Below are positions 35,047 through 47,148 of a DNA stretch of 64,000 bases, piece by piece; position 1 is the stretch's first letter; every line of letters begins with the position of its first letter. Source of the stretch: Lycium barbarum (lineage: Eukaryota > Streptophyta > Magnoliopsida > Solanales > Solanaceae); the NCBI RefSeq assembly GCF_019175385.1, contig NC_083346.1, positions 83,838,543 to 83,902,542 on the forward strand, given 5' to 3'. Both the position numbers and the translations under genes were made by a program. Below the pieces are notes generated by a model that searched no databases, had not been told where the DNA came from, and was given only the letters and a program-made list of their open reading frames with translations.

Positions 35047-37028
35047 TACATTATGGAATAATCGGGTCACTTGTCTCACCTTGAAGGAACGATAATTATA
35101 AGGCGAGACTATCAACGGAAAATAGCTTTAAGAGGAGACACAGAATAAGATCATTGGGATTATAACCATCAATTCATATGCTTTGAAGTCTTTTAGAAAC
35201 TAATACAACACTTTCATATTCACATTGGATTCTTAGCTCAAGACTCTTATTCGTGGAATCATTCTTGTCGTACTTATCATAGGCATATTCTCTTTTCTGA
35301 CGTCATCGTTATCATTATCGTCATGGAAGTATTCTCGTTGGGCTAGGTACAGTACTTGTCATTTGGTAATGGAATAAGGATCGAAAGTTTCTTTTGGATT
35401 CAGCTACAACGTAAGTCAAGCGGAATAATAAGGTAAATCCGGGAAACAGTGGGCCCACCTCGGATCAAATGAGGCGGCGCGCCAAATTTACATATGTTAC
35501 ATGTCATGGCGTTACTTGTGAGGGTTTTAGGGTCATCGGGTCCTATTTATGCAAGTTCTAGAGGTTTAGGAAATTCTTCCAACATTTTGCACACTTTTTA
35601 ATTCAATTCTACTGATTGAAAAAGGAGAAACTTTAGATGCGGATTCTGGAGGGTAGAAGGGTCCCCGAAGTTCTTAACCAACATATTACGTCTAAGACAT
35701 GCCATAGAAAGAAGGGTGAAGCCTTACATACCTTTTCTGCTTCTTATGCGACTCCAAATTCACGTTCCAAATCCGCCAAAATCTACAAATTGGTCATGTT
35801 TACCAAAACTTGATTAGAGCCTTTAGAAGTTGATTCCTTGAAGTAACACTTTGTCTGCCGAAATTTCGGCAGCATTTCCTCTGTAAATGTACCAACCCCG
35901 AGAATATGGCTCGGCCCAATTCAACAACAACCCAACCAACAACCAAGCTACAACATCAATAAGAGGTTCAAAACACATTCTAATCATTAGTGACTCTTTT
36001 CTATACAATTCGACGATATTCCATTTTCATTCAAATCAACCGCATGCAATCAAACCAACATCCACCTTCATACATTCAAGTACTAATCCAAACCGTTTAA
36101 ATAAGATTCGAGAACGCTTCGGACAAACCAGAAAACATTCGAACAATCCAACAATGTACCATGGAACCCGAAATCTCCCAACTTCCATAGGAACCATCAC
36201 AACACATTTCTTTCTTCAAAATTCACAAACTACACCCACAAACCACATTTTAACAACATTATTATCATAATTACAAGAAACTACATTTGATTCAAATTGG
36301 CTTCCAAAAACAGCCTGCAACAATTACGACACCATCTTGGCTCACTAAGCTCTCATTTACATCACATAATCCACAACGCAACAACCCAAACATACTAAAT
36401 AAAATTAGTCCATTCTCGGCCAACATCACAATACACCCATTCCATGATTTTTTATTCATTTTCCATACATTACAACACCACATAATTATGCTAAATACAC
36501 TTAATTCATTATTCCTACACATTGCACACAACACACGGCCAAACAACACTTCACACGGCTCAACTTGAACATGCAATATTTCATGAATTTCCATTCTTTT
36601 CTACACATTACAACACATTACAACAACAACCAATACATCACATAATTTTAATTCATTCTTCCATACATAACACTTCATACATACGACCTCAACTCCAACT
36701 TATTTTCTATCATGAATTTCTTCCATTTTAGTGTACTACAACACATGTAAACCCTTCATAACATATAAAACAAGATTAAAACTCACCTTTCTTCTTCAAC
36801 TTCTCCACTTGGTTAAGGTTCATGAATTGTCCATATAAGTGTCTTGCTTGCTCCAACAACTTCACCATGTTAAAGAGCATCTTCCAATTAGTAGAAAAGC
36901 TAGGAGAAAATAATTTTCCTTGGTCAATTTCCCATGGCTCAATTTCTAGAGCCATGGCCGAAACCCTTGCACTCTCTTCATTTTTTTTCTTTTGTTCTTC
37001 TTCTTTTTGTCTTGAATTGGAAGAAAAG

Positions 37029-37068
<40 letters not shown>
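37029..37068. repeat. (TA)n microsatellite in K 3' LTR
   Basis: About 40 bp of TA repeats at the expected TATA position. The partner array at 42599-42665 is about 66 bp, one of the main length differences between the two LTRs. Confidence 0.95.
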
Positions 37069-37070
<2 letters not shown>

Positions 37071-37800
37071 CAAGCATGTGAGGGGCACATGCCCCTCTCT
37101 AGAATAATCTCCAATTTTCTTTTCTCTTTTTTTTTTCTTTCTTGAATTGTTTTACTTGGTCAAAGAAGACCAAATGTCTTTTTTTTTTTTTTTACACTTT
37201 AGCCCTTCCATATTTACACTTTGCCCCCTTCACTTATGAATGGCCACATGCTCCTTTCTTTATTTCCTAGAGTTCTCTTCTCTTTTGACCCTTAACTTTT
37301 CTCAATATTTCCATAACACTAATATCCATAATTGATATTTATAACCAACTTATAAATTAAAATAATTTTTGAACGTAGCGTTTCCCTTAACTTGCCACGA
37401 CTACCTTGGAATGTCCGAACGTACGAAATACGGGCTATAACATCCTCCCCCCCCCCCCCCTTTAGAACATTCGTCCTCGAATGTTCAACTGACCTTGTGG
37501 GGTCTTGTAGCACTTCGGGAGGGGGTTCCTTTATGGTTGCCCTTTTTTCTCCATGTCCATTCTATATCAGTTATCCTACTTTCCTTGTTATCAAACTTTC
37601 GGGTCTTTACATAAGTCCTCATTCCATGTCATGGGTTTCTTTTATAGCTGCTCTCTCCATGATGCTCGTTCCTTATCCTTTGCCTTATTTTCCTTGTAAT
37701 CAAACTCCTTGACTTTTCATGAGTCGCTGCTCCATGTCATAGGTTTTTCTAACTCACTGTGTCACCTCATTATCCTTGTTCTTTCCGGGTCCTTCCTTTT

Positions 37801-37884
37801 CTATTGTTGTCTTGTCACCATACCTTAACGGAAGCCATGTCTTAGTACGCAATCCTTACTTAATGATTCAATATAGCGGGAGGC
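37801..37884 (-). pseudogene. Decayed chromodomain remnant, element K
   Basis: The reverse strand aligns with the chromodomain region of E and with 3628-3741 of A, sharing ATTGCGTAC, AAGACATGGCTTC and GTTAAGG. Frameshifts and stops remove coding capacity. Confidence 0.7.
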
Positions 37885-38856
37885 TATTTCCTTATCCTTA
37901 GGTCTATCTCTTAGTATACTCATAGTTATTTCGCTTCTACTCTTCTCCCAAGTATTCTTGCGACACGCCGACATATTTTGAGCTCTGTTTTCAAACTAAT
38001 AGATTTCCTTTCTCTGACACTTCATAGTGTTGCAATTCTTTTTTTTTTTTGGGTCTGCTATGGTCTCCCCCCCCCCCCCCTTCAGGGGACTCCGTACACG
38101 CTGACCGCCTGCGAGTATCTTCCTTCTCTTACTATGTCTTCATATGGGTTCTAAACTTAGGAACTATTCCTTTGGCCCTACTTATTGGAATCGGTTCTTA
38201 AACTCCACATTTTCCCTTTCGATCTATATTGCTACACTCTATCCCTTCTCACACCTATTTTTTTCAAATTCCTGGCCCAAATAGTCTCGTGTCTTGTCGA
38301 TAGTTTCTCTCGGGTTTTCCCTCGTTACCTTTTCTTACTTTTCTTCCATTGTGATTTCTTGTCGCTGACCCTTCCGTGCCCTCTGGTCTCCTTATTTTCC
38401 ATTAGCTCACTCCTCTTCCTTTACAACTATTACTGTATTAGATTCTCCAGTCTTCATCAGTCGCAGGGGCACTGACAACTTTCCTTGTAGCACCAGTACC
38501 ATTTACTTTCGCTATCACTCGGGCTTCGATTCCCTCGTTCGATTAATGCCCTCCTTGCCATATTGCCGGTTACTGGAACTCCGAGATTCATATATACAAT
38601 CATTTTGAAATATCCTACATGCTCACATATATATGTATATGATTACTATCAGCTAACCCACAAAGTACGTACAAATGCTGTTCAAGCCTATCCTAATTCT
38701 AAGGTTGTAATGTACTACCTGTCTTCTTACTGAGCTAATCCACCTCGTCTTACGCGTCCTCTTAAGGTTCCCAGCCATCCCATACACTCTAGTTTTCCTT
38801 GAAATACCCTAGCTTTTAATTTGGCTCTTATGTTTCAATCTATAGAATTTCTCACC

Positions 38857-38960
38857 AACTTCCCAGGGGGTCACCCATCATGGAATTGCTCCCACCTGAG
38901 TACGCTTAACCCAAAAACTTCATTGGAGTTCGGTGTCTTAATGCTGATATTTTCGCGCCA
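38857..38960 (-). other. 5S rRNA-derived segment in element K
   Basis: On the minus strand it reads from 5S position 1 at 38960 (TGGCGCGA...) to CTGGGAAGT at 38866-38858. GTTAAGCGTACT represents box A and GATGGGTGACCCCC the intermediate element/box C. It lies about 0.7 kb inside the primer site. Confidence 0.85.
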
Positions 38961-39636
38961 GTTTCCTCACCTGACCTTTATTACCTGTCCTGGGGCAACT
39001 CGAAGTTTTACAGTTTCCGGGACATTTTCGTAACACGTCCTTTCTTGTATAATTACTATTTTTCCCTTCCTGGTTTCCAACGCTCACCTTATGGCTAACT
39101 CCTATCCTGGGCTTCCAGATTCCCGATGGGAGCAACCTCACCTTCGTTGCCACGCCCAAATCCATAACCTTCTGAGCCAACGCATTTCACTTACTACCTA
39201 TTCGCAGTATCTCTTTTCCATGATTCTTCCTGTGGGGCGAGACCGTTCTGGCAGAACCTCCTTTACCGTTCCTACTTATTCAAAATCTGTATGAGGCCAA
39301 TGTCATCAATGCCTTACAGAACGTACAACTCTATGGCACATCCCCGTCATCCAGTACTCCCAGTTCAGGTAATAGAACAATCATCCAGGCTTACATTCGT
39401 AACTTGACACCTCGGCACTTGTCTTCTTTCGTCATCACTGAGCGTCTGCGAAAATTGACGGTTAGTATAAGGAATCTTATTTCCTATGACTTAGCTCTAT
39501 CGCACGATCTGAGACAGAAAGAAGGTCAACATTTCCTAGATGCCCCGCAGCCTCCTGTTTATAAATGTGGCCGGCTTCACACCCATAAACAGGACTCTAC
39601 TGGACACGACTTTGCAGACAACCCTTAGACCGACCT

Positions 39637-39648
39637 GCTCTGATACCA
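39637..39648 (-). other. Element K primer-binding site
   Basis: GCTCTGATACCA is the reverse complement of TGGTATCAGAGC, three bases inside the K 5' LTR. Confidence 0.95.
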
Positions 39649-39651
39649 CTT

Positions 39652-42596
39652 TGTCACACCCCGACTTTACGAGGGTGTGATGGGCACCCGACCCCATATC
39701 CGGAGCCGAGCGAACCCGCTGACTCTTGTTACATACTTAACTTCCTTAGACTCTTATATCAATAAAAATGGAAAACATAGTAAAACTTTCAAGAGATTGT
39801 TTTTTCTTTTTTTCCATCGTATTCAAATCAAACAGAATCTGTAATCACATGGACTTTATGATATAACATATTATCGACACTCTATACCCACGACTCTGTC
39901 TGCAAAGTCTCTAATATCAAATAAACATCATGGCTCGGATACTCTGACTCGGCAGCACTCCAGAACAAGTGGAGCCTGCCAACTCCGCTGGAACATCTTC
40001 TATGATAGCTGTGGCTCATCTGGTGTACCTGCGCGGCATGAACGCAGCCCCCGAAGAAGAGGGGTCAGTACGAGTAATGTACTGAGTATGTAAAGCATGA
40101 ATAGTACCATAATAAGGAATATACAGTATGAACAATAACAGAATAGACATAAGGAGCTTATCCTGGAACAGATGTAACCTGTACATATGAGTGCCTTTCT
40201 GCAGATGTCATGCATGCTTAGTTTCTTTTTCAGAAAACGGTGTTTCTTATTTACATATACAGAAAACAGAACATTTCACAAAACGGTGTCCTTCATTTAC
40301 GTTCACAGACGCCAAGTACATCGGCTCTCCCACCCCCCCTCCCCAACAGTGTCCCAACATATTATATATATATATATATCACAAATACAGACGCCGTATC
40401 CGGCTCTCCCATAATCCCGCGTCCGGGCATCCCGCGTCCGGGACGAAATCCAGCTGAATCAGGTGGTGATATAACAGTGGCCCTTCCCCTTCCCCATATA
40501 CATATACATATACACATTCACATTCATATTCATATGTCATACAATTGGCATGCATGAGAGCCCAAAGAAAGTCATGTGTCCATCGGAGTGACGTAAGGTC
40601 GAAACCCTCCGATTACATTATGGAATAATCGGGTCACTTGTCTCACCTTAAAGGAACGATAATTATAAGACGAGACTATCAACGGAAAATAGCTTTAAGA
40701 GGAGACACAGAATAAGATCATTGGCATTATAACCGTCAATTCATATGCTTTGAAGTCTTTTAGAAACTAATACAACACTTTCATATTCACATTGGATTCT
40801 TAGCTCAAGTCTCTTATTCGTGGAATCATTCTTGTCGTACTTATCATAGGCATATTCTCTTTTCTGACATCATCGTTATCATTATCGTCATGGAAGTATT
40901 CTCGTTGGGATAGGTACAGTACTTGTCATTTGGTAATGGAATAAGGATCGAAAGTTTCTTTTAGATTCAGCTTCAACGTAAGTCAAGCGGAATAATAAGG
41001 TAAATCCGGGAAACAGTGGGCCCACCTCGGATCAAATGAGGCGGCTCGCCAAATTACATATGTTACATGTCATGGCGTTACTTGTGAGGGTTTTAGGGTC
41101 ATCGGGTCCTATTTATGCAAGTTCTAGAGGTTTAGGAAATTCTTCCAACATTTTGCACACTTTTTAATTCAATTCTAATAATTGAAAAAGGAGAAACTTT
41201 AGATGCGGATTCTGGAGGGTAGAAGGGTCCCCGAGGTTTTTAACCAACATATTACGTCTAAGACATGCCATAGAAAGAAGGGTGAAGCCTTACATACCTT
41301 TTCTGCTTCTTATGCGACTCCAAATTCACGTTCCAAATCCGCCAAAATCTACAAATTGGTCATGTTTACCAAAACTTGATTAGAGCCTTTAGAAGTTGAT
41401 TCCTTGAAGTAACACTTTGTCTGCCGAAATTTCGGCAGCATTTCCTCTGTAAATGTACCAACCCCGAGAATATGGCTCGGCCCAATTCAACAACAACCCA
41501 ACCAACAACCAAGCTACAACATCAATAAGAGGTTCAAAACACATTCTAATCATTATTGACTCTTTTCTATACAATTCGACGATATTCCATTTTCATTCAA
41601 ATCAACCGCATGCAATCAAACCAACATCCACCTTCATACATTCAAGTACTAATCCAAACCGTTTAAATAAGATTCGAGAACGCTTCGGACAAACCAGAAA
41701 ACATTCGAACAATCCAACAATGTACCATGGAACCCGAAATCTCCCAACTTCCATAGGAACCATCACAACACATTTCTTTCTTCAAAATTCACAAACTACA
41801 CCCACAAACCACATTTTAACAACATTATTATCATAATTACAAGAAACTACATTTGATTCAAATTGGCTTCCAAAAACAGCCCGCAACAATTACGACACCA
41901 TCTTGGCTCACTAAGCTCTCATTTACATCACATAATCCACAACGCAACAACCCAAACATACTAAATAAAATTAGTCCATTCTCGGCCAACATCACAATAC
42001 ACCCATTCCATGATTTTTTATTCATTTTCCATACATTACAACACCACATAATTATGCTAAATACACTTAATTCATTATTCCTACACATTGCACACAACAC
42101 ACGGCCAAACAACACTTCACACGGCTCAACTTGAACATGCAATATTTCATGAATTTCCATTCTTTTCTACACATTACAACACATTACAACAACAACCAAT
42201 ACATCACATAATTTTAATTCATTCTTCCATACATAACACTTCATACATACGGCCTCAACTCCAACTTGTTTTCTATCATGAATTTCTTCCATTTTAGTAT
42301 ACTACAACACATGTAAACCCTTCATAACATATAAAACAAGATTAAAACTCACCTTTCTTCTTCAACTTCTCCACTTGGTTAAGGTTAATGAATTGTCCAT
42401 CTAAGTGTCTTGCTTGCTCCAACAACTTCACCATGTTAAAGAGCATCTTCCAATTAGTAGAAAAGCTAGGAGAAAATAATTTTCCTTGGTCAATTTCCCA
42501 TGGCTCAATTTCTAGAGCCATGGCCGAAACCCTTGCACTCTCTTCGTTTTTTTTTTCTTTTGTTCTTCTTCTTTTTGTCTTGAATTGGAAGAAAAG

Positions 42597-42668
<72 letters not shown>

Positions 42669-43071
42669 CAAGCATGTGAGGGGCACATGCCCCTCTCTAG
42701 AATAATCTCCAATTTTCTTGATTTTTCTTTCTTTCTTTTCTCTTTTTTTTTTCTTTCTTGAATTGTTTTACTTGGTCAAAGAAGACCAAATGTCTTCTCT
42801 CTTTTTTTTTTTTTTTTTTTTTACACTTTAGCCCTTCCATATTTACACTTTGCCCCCTTCACTTATGAATGGCCACATGCTCCTTTCTTTATTTCCTAGA
42901 GTTCTCTTCTCTTTTTACCCTTAACTTTTCTCAATATTTCCATAACACTAATATCCATAATTGATATTTATAACCAAATTATAAATTAAAATAATATTTG
43001 AACGTAGCGTTTCCCTTAACTTGCCACGACTACCTTGGAATGTCCGAACGTACGAAATACGGGCTATAACA
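39652..43071 (-). mobile_element. Element K 5' LTR (minus strand)
   Basis: 3,420 bp, nearly identical to 34081-37442. The plus strand starts TGTCACACC and ends GGGCTATAACA, followed by TSD TCGTG (43072-43076). Triple hairpin at about 40029-40084; (TA)n at 42599-42665. Confidence 0.95.
42599..42665. repeat. (TA)n microsatellite in K 5' LTR
   Basis: About 66 bp of TA repeats at the presumed TATA-box position of the minus-strand LTR; it is longer than the array in the partner LTR. Confidence 0.95.
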
Positions 43072-43076
43072 TCGTG

Positions 43077-43402
43077 ATAGGAGGCAGTTTAAGAGGGCCA
43101 GATCAGCGGGATATTCTGGAGATTTTCGAGGCGGACAGCCTCAGCCACAGCAGTCTGGCAAATATGCTCCTCCGTGAGGCCGGGGTAAACAGTCCGCCGG
43201 TAGACGATTTGATGGTGCAGGACCGTCTGGGGCCGGCCAGAGTTCCAGAGCATCAGGTTCGCAGATGACCAGAGGTTCCAGCCAGTCCAGACCACCCAGG
43301 CCCCGTTGTTCTTATTGTGGGAGATCGCACCCAGGGGAGTGCTACCGAGCTTCAGGAGCCTGTTTTTTTTGCGGCCGTCAGGGTCATGTCATGCGCGATT
43401 GT
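43077..43402 (+). pseudogene. gag: Gag C-terminus with zinc knuckles (element E)
   Basis: The continuation of gag after K, in the same frame once one copy of the 5-bp TSD is discounted. A Gln/Arg-rich stretch is broken by TGA at 43175-43177, which fits CGA to TGA. It ends with a nucleocapsid region: an incomplete knuckle [12 protein letters not shown], then a full CX2CX4HX4C knuckle, [14 protein letters not shown], at about 43361-43402. These would bind the RNA genome. Confidence 0.9.
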
Positions 43403-45040
43403 CCGTTGGCAAGTGGTTCTGGTGGTACAGTTCAGCCGACGGGATCAGCCGCTGGTTCATCCTCTACTCCTTCAGCTATGCGCCCAGCGGGGCGAGGTAT
43501 GCCGGCACCAGCGGGCCGCGGTCGAGGCCGTGGCGGGGTTTCAGATTCTAGCGGTCCTTCGAACCGCATATATGCATTAGCTAGCCGCCAGGACCAGGAG
43601 GCATCGCCAAATGTTGTCACAGGTACATTACTGGTTTTCTCCCGATCTGTATATGCATTGATTGATCCCGGTTCTACTTTATCATATATCTCTCCGCTCG
43701 TTGCTAGTAAAATTGGAATAACACCCGAACCTATAGAGCCATTCGAAGTGGCTACACCGGTTGGGGATTTTATTATAGCGAGACAGGTATATAAAGATTG
43801 TTCTGTGATTATATGTGACCGTTGCACTAGAGCTGATTTGGTAGAATTAGATATGATGGAATTTGATGTTATTATAGGCATGGACTGGTTAGCTTCCTGT
43901 TATGCTAATGTTGACTGTCGGAAAAAGGTAGTTCATTTCCAGTTTCCAGGGGAACCAGTTATGGAGTGGTCAGGGAGTATAGCATCGCCGAGGGTTAAGT
44001 TTATTTCATACCTCAAGGCTAAGAAGATGATTCGGAAAGGTTATATCTATCATTTGGTCCGTGTGCACGATACTAAAGTAGAGACACCTACTCTCCAATT
44101 AGTTCCGGTTGTTAATGAATTCCCAGATGAGCTTCCAGGTCTTCCCCCTGAACGGGAGATAGAATTCACGATAGATTTGTTGCCAGATACGCAGCCCATA
44201 TCCATTCCTCCATACAGAATGGCACCGGCAGAACTGAAAGAATTGAAGGAGCAGCTGAAAGATCTATTGGACAAAGGCTTCATCAGACCCAGTGCATCGC
44301 CCTGGGGAGCGCCGGTATTATTTGTAAGAAAGAAACACGGGTCGCTACGGATGTGTATTGATTACAGACAACTAAATAAGGTGACTATAAAGAATAAATA
44401 TCCCCTCCCCCGGATTGATGATTTATTTGATCAGCTGCAGGGTGCTAAATATTTTTCGAAGATAGATTTGCGTTCGGGCTACCATCAGGTTCGGGTACGA
44501 GAGGCCGATATTCCGAAGACTGCTTTCAGGACCCGGTACGGGCATTATGAATTCAGAGTGATGTCTTTTGGGCTGACTAATGCTCCAGCGATATTCATGG
44601 ATTTGATGAATCGGTTAATCCGGCCGTTTCTTGATATGTTCGTGATTATATTTATTGATGATATTTTGGTTTATTCACGATCAGCAGAGGAGCATTCAGA
44701 TCATCTGAGAACAGTACTTGGAACACTTCGGCACCAAAAATTATATGCTAAATTCTCCAAATGTGAATTCTGGTTGACCTCGGTGGCATTCTTGGGGCAT
44801 ATCGCCGGAGCAGATGGCATTCGGGTCGATACACAGAAGATTGAGGCTGTACAGAATTGGCCCAGGCCTACTACACCGACAGAGGTACGCAGTTTTCTGG
44901 GGTTAGCCGGCTATTACAGGAGATTTGTGGAGAATTTTGCTTGTATTGCGGCACCATTAACAAAGCTAACTCAGAAGGCAGTAAAATTTCAATGGACTGA
45001 TGCCTGTGAGCGCAGCTTCCAGATGCTGAAGGAAAAATAA
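43403..45040 (+). pseudogene. pol: Pol: protease and reverse transcriptase (element E)
   Basis: The open stretch 43265-45040 (591 codons) continues from the zinc knuckle. After a Gly/Arg-rich linker comes an aspartic protease with [13 protein letters not shown] near residue 134 and DVIIGMDWL near 201. The reverse transcriptase follows: [35 protein letters not shown] (first catalytic Asp at 401) and the FIDD box at 463-466, then the thumb region with FLGHI and [14 protein letters not shown]. All catalytic residues I can check are present. TAA at 45038-45040 ends it inside the RT/RNase H connection. Confidence 0.95.
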
Positions 45041-45595
45041 ATTACAGCTCCAGTCTTATCTCTTCCAGAGGGGTCAGACGGGTACGTCGTTTATAGTGAT
45101 ACCTCCGGTATTGGGATAGGTTGTGTGTTAATGCAGCACGGCCGAGTTATAGCCTATGCTTCCCGGCAGCTCAGACCGCACGAGAGAAATTATCCCATAC
45201 ATGATCTGGAATTAGCCGCGGTGATTCATGCTTTGAAGATATGGCGGCATTACCTATATGGGGTCCACGTTGATATTTATACGGACCAAAAGAGCCTCCA
45301 GTATATGTTTAAGCAAAAGGAACTGAATTTGCGGCAGAGAAGATGGCTTGAATTATTGAAAGATTATGACGTCGATATTTTGTATCATCCTGGGAAAGAC
45401 AATGTGGTAGCTGATGCACTTAGCCGCAAGTCCATGGGCAGTTTGACTGAGGTGCAGCCAGATAAGAAAGAATTGGTTCGTGAGATTCATCAGTTAGCCA
45501 GTCTTGGAGTCCGTTTTGCCGATTCTGGAAATACTGGCGTTTCTGTCCGAGAAATTGTTGAATCATCAATTATGGAAGAGGTAAAACGGCGCTAG
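45041..45595 (+). pseudogene. pol: Pol: RNase H (element E)
   Basis: The same frame continues past the stop at 45040. RNase H landmarks are [12 protein letters not shown] (Asp), [25 protein letters not shown] (Glu), YTDQKSL (Asp) and [12 protein letters not shown] (Asp). A linker leads toward integrase. TAG at 45593-45595 closes the frame and probably derives from CAG. The domain removes the RNA strand during reverse transcription. Confidence 0.92.
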
Positions 45596-47020
45596 TTCGA
45601 GGATCCTATTCTAGTACAGTACAGGAATGTGGCCCTTAATAAAGAAAAGACTCAGTTCGAAATTTCGCTTGATGGGGCATTGTTATATGGAGGCAGGTTA
45701 TGCGTACCTGACGTTGCAGGATTGCGGCGGCAAATCATGGGCGAAGCACATAATGCTCGGTATTCTGTTCATCCTGGATCCACTAAAATGTACCATGATC
45801 TCAAATGTTTATACTGGTGGGATGGTATGAAGAGGGACATTGCAGAGTTCGTTGGCCAGTGCCCAAATTGTCAGCAAGTCAAGATCGAGCATCAAAAGCC
45901 CGGCGGATTACTACAGGAAATGGAAATTCCAGCTTGGAAATGGGAAATGATTAATATGGATTTCATTGTAGGTTTACCGCGCACTCCGCGCAGGTACGAT
46001 TCTATTTGGGTTATCGTTGATAGATTGACGAAATCATCCCATTTTCTTCCGGTCAAGACTACTTATTCGGCTGAGGATTATGCCAGATTGTATATTAAAG
46101 AAATAGTAAGACTTCACAGAGTTCCGGTATCTATTATAACAGACAGAGGTGCTCAGTTTACGGCTAACTTCTGGAAGTCGTTCCAGGAAGGATTGGGGAC
46201 TCAGGTGAGTCTTAGCACAACATTTCATCCTCAATCCGACGGACAGGCCGAGCGCACTATTCAGACACTGGAAGATATGTCGCGGGCCTGTGTTATTGAT
46301 TTCAGAGGTAGCTGGGATGATCATTTGCCGCTTATTGAATTCACTTATAATAATAGTTATCATTCCAGCATCCAGATGGCACCGTACGAAGCCCTATATG
46401 GTAGCAAATGCAGATTTTCGATTGGTTGGTTCGACGTGGGTAAAACTAAATTAATTGGGCCGGATGTGGTTCAGCAAGCTGTTGATAAGGTGAAACTTAT
46501 TCGGGAATGGTTATTGGCTGCTCAGAGTCGACAAAAATCATATGCAGATAAACGACGTCGATCGTTAGAGTTCCAGATTGGCGACTGGGTATTTCTAAAG
46601 GTGTCGCCTGTGAAGGGTGTAATGAGATTCGGTAAAAAGGGTAAGCTTAGTCCGCGGTATATCGGGCCGTATCAGATTATCCGAAAGATAGGCGAGGTCG
46701 CCTATGAGCTAGACTTACCATCCAATCTGGAGGCAGTACATCCGGTATTTCATGTATCTATGCTCCGTAAATGTGTTGGTGATCCTTCTAGAATATTTCC
46801 AGTAGAAGATATCAAGGTAACGAAGGAATTATCTTATGAAGAGCAACCTGTAGCTATTCTGGATCGTCAGGTGAGGAGGCTACGTACCAAGGATATACCC
46901 TCTGTTAAGGTCTTATGGCGAAACAATAATAGAGAAGAAATGACCTGGGAAGCAGAGGACGAAATGAAGAAGAAGTACCCTCACTTGTTCTCTACACCTA
47001 CAGGTAATCTAAATTTCTAA
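45596..47020 (+). pseudogene. pol: Pol: integrase with chromodomain (element E)
   Basis: An uninterrupted integrase. Zinc-binding HHCC residues lie in EAHNARYSVHPG and CPNC. The DDE core has INMDFIVGLP, ITDRGAQF and GQAERTIQTLE, with 35 residues between the second Asp and the Glu. A GPY/F module (LSPRYIGPYQI) follows. The C-terminus (about 46850-46990) is a chromodomain of Tekay/Del type: AILDRQVRRL, VKVLWRN, MTWEAEDEM, YPHLF. Chromodomains of this class direct insertion to heterochromatin. The true stop is at 47018-47020. Confidence 0.95.
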
Positions 47021-47111
47021 ATTTGTTATATTGATTGGTAAGTAATTTATATGTGCTATTCATAAAAAGAAACTCCCCCGAAATGCTTGTAGGACCCTAT
47101 AAGGCTAATTT

Positions 47112-47148
47112 AACATTCGAGGACGAATGTTCTAAAGGGGGAGGAGAA
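47112..47148 (+). other. Terminal hairpin and polypurine tract, element E
   Basis: AACATTCG and CGAATGTT around AGGA (47112-47131), then a purine-rich tract with AAAGGGGGAGGAGA up to the 3' LTR. This is the arrangement seen in A, B, F and K. Confidence 0.9.

Larger units (their letters stand above)
34081..37442 (-). mobile_element. Element K 3' LTR (minus strand)
   Basis: 3,362 bp. On the minus strand it starts TGTTATAGCCCG at 37442 and ends at 34081, where the terminus reads TGTAACA because of one change (TGTGACA in the partner). TSD TCGAG precedes it (34076-34080). It holds the triple hairpin (about 34459-34513), a TGACGTAAGG-loop hairpin (35015-35046), a perfect CTGCCGAAATTTCGGCAG palindrome near 35854, a donor-like site (minus) near 36783, and (TA)n at 37029-37068. 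Confidence 0.93.
37443..39651 (-). mobile_element. Element K internal region (minus strand), gag-pol-less
   Basis: Only 2.2 kb. Read on the minus strand: primer site at 39637-39648, leader (about 39465-39605), 5S-derived segment (38857-38960), internal G-rich tract (38064-38083), decayed chromodomain stretch (37801-37884), terminal hairpin (37465-37486) and a long G/A polypurine tract (37443-37463). No gag-pol frame is present. The order matches A and B. Confidence 0.88.

Noticed and set aside
35887..36731. Several overlapping frames of 69-127 codons in LTR K, repeated at 41453
   Set aside because: Low-complexity Asn/Thr/His-rich translations of LTR sequence, repeated only because K has two LTRs.
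43306..43580. Alternative frames over the zinc-knuckle region
   Set aside because: Shadow frames of the Gag-Pol reading frame, which alone shows conserved domains.
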